NCBI GenBank assembly: GCA_900557185.1
Contig: USRP01000023.1
Span: 1 to 16,034, forward strand
Source: an uncultured Mycoplasmatota bacterium
GTDB taxonomy: Bacteria; Bacillota_I; Bacilli_A; RF39; UBA660
Length of the DNA stretch: 16,034 nucleotides
Reading direction: 5' to 3'
Part shown: piece by piece, positions 1 to 6,117 of the stretch
Layout of the letters: each line of letters starts with the position of its first letter
Numbering within the stretch: position 1 is the first letter of the stretch
Notes under the pieces: generated by a model
What the model saw: the letters and a program-made list of their open reading frames with translations, nothing else
Databases searched by the model: none
What the model was told of the DNA's origin: nothing
Translations under genes and position numbers: made by a program

Positions 1-3000
1 TACCAAAATTAAAGAACGGAAAATTTTATTTATTCCGTGGAAATACGAAAGATGATCAATATTCTAAAGAATTGACATTTACAGCACGTGATATTTTACT
101 TTTAGATAAGAAAATCGAAGAGAGAATGGATCAAGCACCAAAGAAGAGAATAGAGCTACATGCTCATACTAAAATGAGTCAAATGGATGGTGTGGTAGAT
201 GCGAAAGATTTAGTGAAAACAGCTCGTAAATGGGGACATAAAGCAATCGCAATTACGGATCATAATGGAGCTCAGGCATTTCCTGATGTTTATCATCTAA
301 TCTGTGATATTAATAAAAATTTAAAAGAGGGCGAAGAACCATTTAAAGCGATTTATGGAACAGAACTTACTATGATTGATGATGAAGTCAATATTGTTGT
401 TCGTCCAAATGACTCTGTTTTATTAGATAATACTTATGTTGTATTTGACTTTGAAACAACTGGATTTAATGCCGGTGGTGGCGATTCGATTATCGAAATT
501 GGAGCAGTAAAATTACACAATGGTGAAATTATCGAAAGATATGATGAACTGATTAATCCAGGTAGAAAATTACCACAGAAAATTACCGATGTAACAAGTA
601 TTACAGATGAGATGTTACAAGATAAAGATAATGAAGAAAATGCTGTAAAACGATTTATAGAGTGGTTTGGAGATTTACCAATGGTTGCTCATAATGCGAA
701 ATTTGACGTATCTTTCCTAGAAATGGCTTATCAAAAATATAATTTAGGTACTTTCAACAATCCAGTCATCGACACCTTAGAATTATCTCGTACCTTAGAC
801 AACACCTTTGCTAGACATAGTTTGTCTGCTCTTGTGAAACGTTACAATGTTCCATGGGATGAGTCTAGTCACCATAGAGGAGATTATGATGCGGAAGGAA
901 CTGCATTAGTATTTCATAAGATGATGAGAAAGTTATCAGATCGTAATTTGGAAAAGATGACGGATTTAGATAAGTTAGTATCGAAAGATGAGATTCATAA
1001 ATATGGACGTCCTTATCATATTAATATTTTGTGTAAAAATAAAACGGGATTAAAAAATTTATTTAAAATTATCAGTTTGGCAAATACGAAATACTTATAT
1101 AAGACACCACGTATTTTAAGAAGTGAGATTCAAAGATTAAGAGAAGGATTACTGATTGGTAGTGGATGTTATGAAGGTGAGATATTTACACAAGCCCGTA
1201 GTAAGAGTGAAGAAGAGTTAAGTAATATGATTCATTTTTACGATTATGTAGAAGTACAACCACCAGAGTGTTATGATCATTTACTACAGATGAATGATTT
1301 TGCCAATAAACAAGAATTAATTGATAATATTAAAAAAATTATCAACACGACAAGAGAAGCTGGGAAGTTGATTGTAGCAACCGGAGATGTACATCATTTA
1401 AATCGTGAAGATAAGTTATATCGTGAAATAATTGTCAATCAAAAAGTACCAGGTGGGGGAAGACATCCACTTGCTCGTAATAATATTCGTGAGATACCTT
1501 CACAGCATTTTAGAACAACAGATGAAATGTTAGAAGATTTTAACTTTTTAGAGGATGAATTAAGGGAAGAGATTGTGATTACCAATCCAAATAAGATTGC
1601 TGATATGGTAGAAATTATTGAAGTAATCATTGAAACGGGTGGTATTCCATTTTCTCCTAAGATTGAAAATTCAGTGGAAACAGTAAAAGAACTTGTTTAT
1701 GGAAAAGCCCATGAGATTTATGGGAATCCATTACCACAGTTAATTGCTGATCGTATTGAACAGGAATTAAAAGGAATTATCGGTGGGGGATTCGACGTTA
1801 TTTATTTAATTGCCCAAAAGCTTGTTAAACACTCTAATGACGATGGATATTTAGTTGGAAGCCGTGGTTCTGTTGGAAGTAGTTTCGTAGCTACAATGAT
1901 GGGAATTACCGAAGTTAATCCACTTCCAGCTCATTATGTTTGTCCAAATTGTAAACATAGTATTTTTGAGGAAAATGGGGAAACATTAGGATCTAAGTAT
2001 TCAAGTGGATTTGATTTACCAAATCGTGAGTGTCCAAAGTGTGGAACCATGATGAATAAAGAAGGACAGGATATGCCTTTTGCAACATTCTTAGGATTTA
2101 ATGCGGATAAAGTACCTGATATCGATTTGAACTTCTCAGGGGATTATCAGTGGAAAGCTCATGAATATACGAAAGTATTATTTGGTGTTGATAATGTTTA
2201 TCGTGCTGGTACGATTGGTACAGTTGCCGATAAGACGGCATTTGGGTATGTAAAAGGATATTGTGAAGATAAAGGAATTAATATGCGTACTGCGGAAGTG
2301 GAACGTATTGCTCTAGGTTGTACGGGGGTAAAAAGAACAACTGGACAACATCCTGGAGGAATTGTTGTTATTCCAGGTTATATGGATGTATTTGACTTTA
2401 CTCCATTCCAATATCCAGCAGATGATCCGACGAGTTTATGGCGTACAACACACTTTGACTACCATGCCATCGACCAAGATGTATTAAAACTAGATATTTT
2501 AGGACACGTAGATCCAACGCATTTACGTATGTTACAAGATTTATCTGGTATGGATGTTACCAAAGTACCACTAGATGATAAAGAAACGATGGCTATTTTC
2601 TGTGGACCGGAACCATTAGGTGTGACTGCAGAACAAATTAATTGTCCAACAGGTACGTTAGGAATACCAGAGTTTGGTACGAAATTTACCATTCAAATGT
2701 TAGTTGATACCAAACCGACAACATTTTCAGAATTGATTAAGATTTCTGGACTTTCTCATGGTACCGATGTATGGTTAGGTAATGCTCAAGAATTAATTCG
2801 TAACAATGTTGTTCCATTTAAAGAAGTTATCGGATGTCGTGACGATATCATGGTATATTTGATGTACAAAGGTATGGAACCGAAAAAAGCATTTAAAATT
2901 ATGGAATTTGTTCGTAAAGGAAAAGCAAGTAAACAACCAGAACAATGGCAAGAATTTAAAAAAGAAATGGAAGCGGCTGGTATTGAATCATGGTTTATTG

Positions 3001-3554
3001 AATCGTGTGGTAAAATTAAGTACATGTTCCCAAAAGCCCATGCTGCAGCATATGTAATCAGTGCTTTCCGAGTTTCATACTTTAAAGTACATCATCCACT
3101 TTGGTATTATTGCTCTTATTTCTCTGTACGTGTTGACGATTTCGATATTGAAACAATGATCAAAGGATATGATGCGATTAAAAGTAAGATTGCTGAATTA
3201 GAAGCGAAAGGAAAAGAAGCAACGAATAAAGAAGTAAGTATTATTGAAACTTTAAAAATTGCTTTAGAAGCTACTGCTCGAGGCATCAAATTTGCACCAT
3301 TATCTGTGACGGAAAGTGGGTCAAAGAATTTTGTGATTAAAGATGATCATACATTGATTCCACCATTCCGTACAATTGATGGATTAGGGTTAACAGTTGC
3401 GGAAAAGATTGTTGAAGAACGAGAAAAAAATGCGTTCTTAAGCATTGAAGATTTACAAAAAAGAGGAAAAGTTTCAGCGACTTTAATTGATAAAATGAGA
3501 ATGATGGGAATGCTAGATAATATGGATGAATCTAGTCAACTTAGTTTATTTTAG
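1..3554 (+). CDS. polC: DNA polymerase III alpha subunit, PolC type (5' end outside window)
   Basis: Replicative DNA polymerase of low-GC Gram-positive bacteria, acting with the sliding clamp. The frame is open from base 3, upstream of the TTG at 72, and reads as PolC sequence, so the gene begins outside the window; 1183 residues of a usual ~1440 are visible. Domains in order: a PHP domain (ELHAHTKMSQMDG near 153-191, ITDHNG near 252-270); an inserted DEDDh 3'-5' exonuclease (DFETTG at 447-464, then AHNAKFD and HRGDYDAEG), which looks intact; and a C-family polymerase with GSRGSVGSS, a four-Cys zinc site (CPNC and CPKC), the catalytic PDIDLNFSG at 2115-2141 and LKLDILGHVDPT. The protein ends in QLSLF, a typical clamp-binding C-terminus. 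Stop TAG is followed at once by a hairpin terminator. Identity is secure; only the N-terminal region is unseen. Confidence 0.98.
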   Translation, partial: PKLKNGKFYLFRGNTKDDQYSKELTFTARDILLLDKKIEERMDQAPKKRIELHAHTKMSQMDGVVDAKDLVKTARKWGHKAIAITDHNGAQAFPDVYHLICDINKNLKEGEEPFKAIYGTELTMIDDEVNIVVRPNDSVLLDNTYVVFDFETTGFNAGGGDSIIEIGAVKLHNGEIIERYDELINPGRKLPQKITDVTSITDEMLQDKDNEENAVKRFIEWFGDLPMVAHNAKFDVSFLEMAYQKYNLGTFNNPVIDTLELSRTLDNTFARHSLSALVKRYNVPWDESSHHRGDYDAEGTALVFHKMMRKLSDRNLEKMTDLDKLVSKDEIHKYGRPYHINILCKNKTGLKNLFKIISLANTKYLYKTPRILRSEIQRLREGLLIGSGCYEGEIFTQARSKSEEELSNMIHFYDYVEVQPPECYDHLLQMNDFANKQELIDNIKKIINTTREAGKLIVATGDVHHLNREDKLYREIIVNQKVPGGGRHPLARNNIREIPSQHFRTTDEMLEDFNFLEDELREEIVITNPNKIADMVEIIEVIIETGGIPFSPKIENSVETVKELVYGKAHEIYGNPLPQLIADRIEQELKGIIGGGFDVIYLIAQKLVKHSNDDGYLVGSRGSVGSSFVATMMGITEVNPLPAHYVCPNCKHSIFEENGETLGSKYSSGFDLPNRECPKCGTMMNKEGQDMPFATFLGFNADKVPDIDLNFSGDYQWKAHEYTKVLFGVDNVYRAGTIGTVADKTAFGYVKGYCEDKGINMRTAEVERIALGCTGVKRTTGQHPGGIVVIPGYMDVFDFTPFQYPADDPTSLWRTTHFDYHAIDQDVLKLDILGHVDPTHLRMLQDLSGMDVTKVPLDDKETMAIFCGPEPLGVTAEQINCPTGTLGIPEFGTKFTIQMLVDTKPTTFSELIKISGLSHGTDVWLGNAQELIRNNVVPFKEVIGCRDDIMVYLMYKGMEPKKAFKIMEFVRKGKASKQPEQWQEFKKEMEAAGIESWFIESCGKIKYMFPKAHAAAYVISAFRVSYFKVHHPLWYYCSYFSVRVDDFDIETMIKGYDAIKSKIAELEAKGKEATNKEVSIIETLKIALEATARGIKFAPLSVTESGSKNFVIKDDHTLIPPFRTIDGLGLTVAEKIVEEREKNAFLSIEDLQKRGKVSATLIDKMRMMGMLDNMDESSQLSLF

Positions 3555-3580
3555 AAAGTAGGCGTAAGTCTACTTTTTAT
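3555..3580 (+). terminator. Rho-independent terminator of polC
   Basis: Starts at the base after the polC stop. A 7-bp stem (AAAGTAG / CTACTTT) with an 8-base loop is followed by a T-rich tail. The convergent minus-strand gene ends at 3577, inside this element. In the minus direction the bases after the stem are not a clean U run, so termination of the opposing operon here is less certain. Confidence 0.75.
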
Positions 3581-3966
3581 ATTTCTGGATTTTCATTGCT
3601 ACTAGCATTATTTGCAGAATCTTGAAGTACTACATATAATACGATAATTTCTCCAATTGTAGTTAGAATAGACGCGAAATTCTGCAAAGTTAATAAGGTA
3701 GTATCCTCTTGATTTTCACGGGCATTTTGTAATGTAATTTGATTTACATAGAGAAAGACACTTGTTAAAATTAAAATCATGAAATGATTCAATATATTTA
3801 ACTTTCTCGCTTCTTCTGGAGTAAGCGTTGTATCTTCATTTTGAATGACATGTTTTCGATACTGTGTTAAATATATCGCAATTGCAGTAGTAATTAAATA
3901 ACAAAAAGAAGCAACCTCTTGAATATTTAAAAGTTTAATTTCATCAATGTTGCTACTATTCTTCAT
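3577..3966 (-). CDS. Small three-helix membrane protein, unknown function
   Basis: 129 residues, not recognised. Three hydrophobic stretches are likely membrane helices, at about residues 17-36, 60-80 and 93-114, with a charged loop between the first two (about residues 38-57) and a polar Asn/Ser-rich C-terminus. The ATG lies inside the 3' end of the upstream deacetylase gene (11-bp overlap), and no Shine-Dalgarno is visible before it, which suggests translational coupling to that gene. Sharing an operon with a cell-wall deacetylase hints at an envelope role, but nothing in the sequence fixes a function. It converges with polC and ends in the polC terminator hairpin. Confidence 0.75.
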   Translation of the reverse strand: MKNSSNIDEIKLLNIQEVASFCYLITTAIAIYLTQYRKHVIQNEDTTLTPEEARKLNILNHFMILILTSVFLYVNQITLQNARENQEDTTLLTLQNFASILTTIGEIIVLYVVLQDSANNASSNENPEI

Positions 3967-5233
3967 ATTTTTTAATTTGCTTTATTTTATCCAATTCACT
4001 GACTGTTACAAATTGATAACCTTCTTCTTTTAATTGTTTTAATAATTTTTCTAAAATCGTAACGGTTTGTTTTTTGGTATCATGCATTAAAATAATACTG
4101 CCATTTTTGGTATTTTGTACTGTTTTCTTTAAAATACGATTAATATTATGACTTTCCCAATCTCTGGTATCGACATCCCACATCACGATTTTTAATTGTG
4201 AACGTTTTCGCAAAGATTGATTGACAGCACCATAAGTAGGACGCATGAGACGAGGAGTAAAACCGGTTACTTTTTTAACAATTTGTTGAGTTTGATTGAT
4301 TTGATTTAAAAATTCTTGGTCACTCACTTTTGTTAACCATTTATGATTGTAAGAATGATTTCCAATTTCATTTCCTTCTTGAACCATGCGACGCATTGTA
4401 TCACTGTAGATTTCTACTTTATTACCAATTACAAAAAAAGTTCCACTGGCATCGTATTTCTTTAATATATTTAAAAGTTCCTCTGTATAGACACTGGGAC
4501 CATCGTCAAAAGTAAGAGCAACACTTTTCTGGTTAGGATCAATAATTTTTGTTGTAGCTTCTATTTTCTTCCATTCTGGTTCTGTTTTACCTTCGTTAAT
4601 ATCAATAGTTAAACCTAATTTTTCAATGGGAATTGAAACGGTAATCATATCGAAATAACCTGCTGTAATTTCATATGGTTCAAAGTAAAAATAAAATTGT
4701 TCCTCATCAAAGGTAAAATGTATTTCCGAAAATTGCTTCAATATTTCTTTTGCACGATCCACTAATAAGCAATCGGGATATTGTTCTTTTAACTGTTTTA
4801 AAATCATTGTTGTAACTTTTTTTCTTTCAGTCGGAGAGATGACATCGTATAAAGTTAAAAACTTTTTTTCTTTTTTATCATATACATAGGTATTTAAATC
4901 ATTCATTGGATTGGATAATAAATTAGAGTTAGAAAAGATTTTTAATACTACCATAATATATCTATCGTCAATGATGTCATAAGTATAATCAATATTAAAT
5001 TCAGCATCTTTAGCAATTGTTACAAATTCTTTTTGCTGTTCTAAAAAAGTTTGATATCTCTGTTTGACATCTTTTTGTATTTTCTGATCTAAACGTTTTA
5101 CATTCGTAATAGGATAGTTAATCGCAATCTTCATTTGATTGTTTTTTTGTACAATTGTTTTCACTTTATTTTCTTGTTTATTACAACCGGTGACAAGCAA
5201 TAAGCAAAAACACAAACAAATTACTTTTTTCAA
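3956..5233 (-). CDS. Lipoprotein polysaccharide (peptidoglycan) deacetylase, PdaC-like
   Basis: A 425-residue exported enzyme predicted to remove N-acetyl groups from cell-wall glycan. The N-terminus is a lipoprotein signal: a hydrophobic core, then LVTGC with Cys17 as the lipidation site. Residues about 30-215 resemble the DUF4163/DUF3298-type N-terminal region of Bacillus subtilis PdaC. The NodB (CE4) domain follows with all five motifs: TFDDGP at 241-246, HSYNH at 293-297 (metal site), RPTYG at 331-335, DTRDW at 355-359 and LMHD at 382-385, so it should be active. The start is TTG, chosen because an AGGAGTTGAT ribosome site (5239-5248) ends five bases before it and the signal peptide starts there. 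It heads an operon with the overlapping membrane protein. Whether it acts on MurNAc or GlcNAc cannot be read from the sequence. Confidence 0.9.
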   Translation of the reverse strand: MKKVICLCFCLLLVTGCNKQENKVKTIVQKNNQMKIAINYPITNVKRLDQKIQKDVKQRYQTFLEQQKEFVTIAKDAEFNIDYTYDIIDDRYIMVVLKIFSNSNLLSNPMNDLNTYVYDKKEKKFLTLYDVISPTERKKVTTMILKQLKEQYPDCLLVDRAKEILKQFSEIHFTFDEEQFYFYFEPYEITAGYFDMITVSIPIEKLGLTIDINEGKTEPEWKKIEATTKIIDPNQKSVALTFDDGPSVYTEELLNILKKYDASGTFFVIGNKVEIYSDTMRRMVQEGNEIGNHSYNHKWLTKVSDQEFLNQINQTQQIVKKVTGFTPRLMRPTYGAVNQSLRKRSQLKIVMWDVDTRDWESHNINRILKKTVQNTKNGSIILMHDTKKQTVTILEKLLKQLKEEGYQFVTVSELDKIKQIKKYEE

Positions 5234-5238
5234 GGAAA

Positions 5239-5248
5239 ATCAACTCCT
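5239..5248 (-). promoter_or_regulatory. Ribosome binding site setting the TTG start of the deacetylase
   Basis: On the minus strand AGGAGTTGAT differs from the ideal AGGAGGTGAT at one base and lies five bases before TTG at 5233. It supports the rare start codon. A promoter should lie in the 61-bp divergent gap upstream (TAGAAT at 5264-5259 is a candidate -10), but no convincing -35 is visible. Confidence 0.7.
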
Positions 5249-5294
5249 ATTAAAATATATTCTAAATTAGACAGATTCAATACAAAAAGAAATA

Positions 5295-5726
5295 TTGATT
5301 TCATATGATAAGATAAAAGGATGTGGAAGTATAGAGAATGTATTGCCAAGTAATTTTGTGAATTGTCTGATGATTAGTTTAATTCTCTCTATTGTCATTA
5401 TGGCATTATTACAGAAGTTTAAAAAATTGCCATTTATTAAAAGGTGTTGGCAAATATGGGTTTTAAATTTAATTTTTTCCTTTTTAATTGGAGTACCGTT
5501 TGCTATCTCATTTTATCATGTGAATGCGAAAGATAGTATCTGGGTTAGTTTATTCTGCTTTATTGGAGCTCCTTCTATTTATGAGGCGTTGAAAAAACAG
5601 AATTTATTACAATATCGCCCTGAGTCATTAAAAGATGATGTGGTTGAAGTACCAATCGAGAATAAAATTATCATTCCAACAGTTTCTAAAGAAACGGAAA
5701 ATGAGGAAAAAAATGAGAAAATGTAG
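5295..5726 (+). CDS. Small holin-like membrane protein, unknown function
   Basis: Up to 143 residues. Three hydrophobic stretches lie at about residues 24-42, 53-73 and 80-95, with basic KFKKLPFIKR between the first two and a hydrophilic, Glu/Lys-rich C-terminal tail. The size and topology recall small phage-type holin or lysis-module proteins of Firmicutes, but this is a weak impression and no enzyme accompanies it. The start is doubtful: TTG at 5295 has no ribosome site, an AAAGGATGTG site at 5316-5325 precedes no standard in-frame start at proper distance, and later candidates are TTG 5343 or ATG 5370. Divergent from the deacetylase and followed 8 bases after its stop by the left arm of a 17-bp inverted repeat. 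It could be a phage remnant. Confidence 0.6.
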   Translation: MISYDKIKGCGSIENVLPSNFVNCLMISLILSIVIMALLQKFKKLPFIKRCWQIWVLNLIFSFLIGVPFAISFYHVNAKDSIWVSLFCFIGAPSIYEALKKQNLLQYRPESLKDDVVEVPIENKIIIPTVSKETENEEKNEKM

Positions 5727-5733
5727 AGGATGT

Positions 5734-5750
5734 CAAAAAGCGAACAAAAA
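5734..5750 (+). repeat. 17-bp inverted repeat, left arm
   Basis: CAAAAAGCGAACAAAAA, an exact reverse complement of bases 6043-6059. It begins 8 bases after the stop of the small membrane protein gene. The central GCGAAC makes it more than a generic A-tract match. Confidence 0.85.
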
Positions 5751-6042
5751 GTCGTGAAAAATGCTTAAAATACGTGAAAAATAAAGAAAATAAAATCGAA
5801 AAAAATTAAGTTTTAAAAAAATATGAAAAATTAAATTGTTAAAAAATCGAAAAAATTATTTTTGCTAAAAATGCGTCAAAACGACATAAATTATTGAAAA
5901 TAAAAGGAAAATTAAAATAAACGTGTAAAAATAACAAAAAGAAAAAAATGAAAAAAGTAAACTTTTGAAAATTTACATTTTTTTGTAAAGCTAATTTTTG
6001 TTGAAAATAAAGCATTTTTAAAAGACTTGAAAAAAAGTTAAT

Positions 6043-6059
6043 TTTTTGTTCGCTTTTTG
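6043..6059 (-). repeat. 17-bp inverted repeat, right arm
   Basis: TTTTTGTTCGCTTTTTG, the exact reverse complement of 5734-5750. It ends one base before the nrdD -35 hexamer, a position suited to an operator or UP-like element. No target-site duplication is visible outside the two arms. Confidence 0.85.
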
Positions 6060-6060
6060 C

Positions 6061-6089
6061 TTGATTTTTTGTAATTGTATCGATATAAT
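6061..6089 (+). promoter_or_regulatory. Sigma-A-type promoter of nrdDG
   Basis: TTGATT (-35, 6061-6066), a 17-bp spacer, then a perfect TATAAT (-10, 6084-6089). Transcription should start near 6096, giving a leader of about 20 bases before the nrdD ATG. T-rich and A-rich DNA just upstream could act as an UP element. This promoter excludes the longer reading of nrdD from TTG 6046. Confidence 0.85.
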
Positions 6090-6104
6090 GGCAGTAGTTA
6101 AGCT

Positions 6105-6110
6105 AGGAGG
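6105..6110 (+). promoter_or_regulatory. Ribosome binding site fixing the nrdD start
   Basis: A perfect AGGAGG, seven bases before ATG 6118. The in-frame TTG at 6046 lies upstream of the promoter and has no such site. Confidence 0.9.
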
Positions 6111-6117
6111 AAGAGTT

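Larger units (their letters stand above)
5727..6060 (+). other. Gene-free, A-tract-rich intergenic region before nrdD
   Basis: About 330 bases with no credible ORF and no tRNA- or rRNA-like structure seen. The plus strand is very rich in A and very poor in C, with runs of four to seven A recurring throughout; GAAAA occurs 13 times between 5756 and 6033, several at spacings near 10-12, 20 or 34-36. Such phased A-tracts are expected to bend DNA. The stretch is bounded almost exactly by the two arms of a 17-bp inverted repeat, and its right edge touches the -35 box of nrdD. Toward the right side GTAAA (5957), TTTAC (5972) and GTAAA (5985) can form alternative hairpins. No NrdR-box-like palindrome was recognised. 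Confidence 0.7.

Noticed and set aside
72..74. TTG at 72 as the start of polC
   Set aside because: The frame is open to the window edge with PolC-like sequence before it, and PolC is normally about 250 residues longer; it is an internal Leu codon.
5741..6052. LexA (SOS) box from CGAAC and GTTCG in the two repeat arms
   Set aside because: A Gram-positive LexA site needs the half-sites four bases apart; here they are about 300 bases apart.
5734..6059. Insertion sequence or MITE with target-site duplication
   Set aside because: The terminal repeats are present, but no direct duplication flanks them and no transposase trace is inside; kept only as a possibility.
6046..6117. A longer nrdD starting at TTG 6046
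   Set aside because: It begins inside the inverted repeat and upstream of a near-perfect promoter. ATG 6118 has a perfect AGGAGG.
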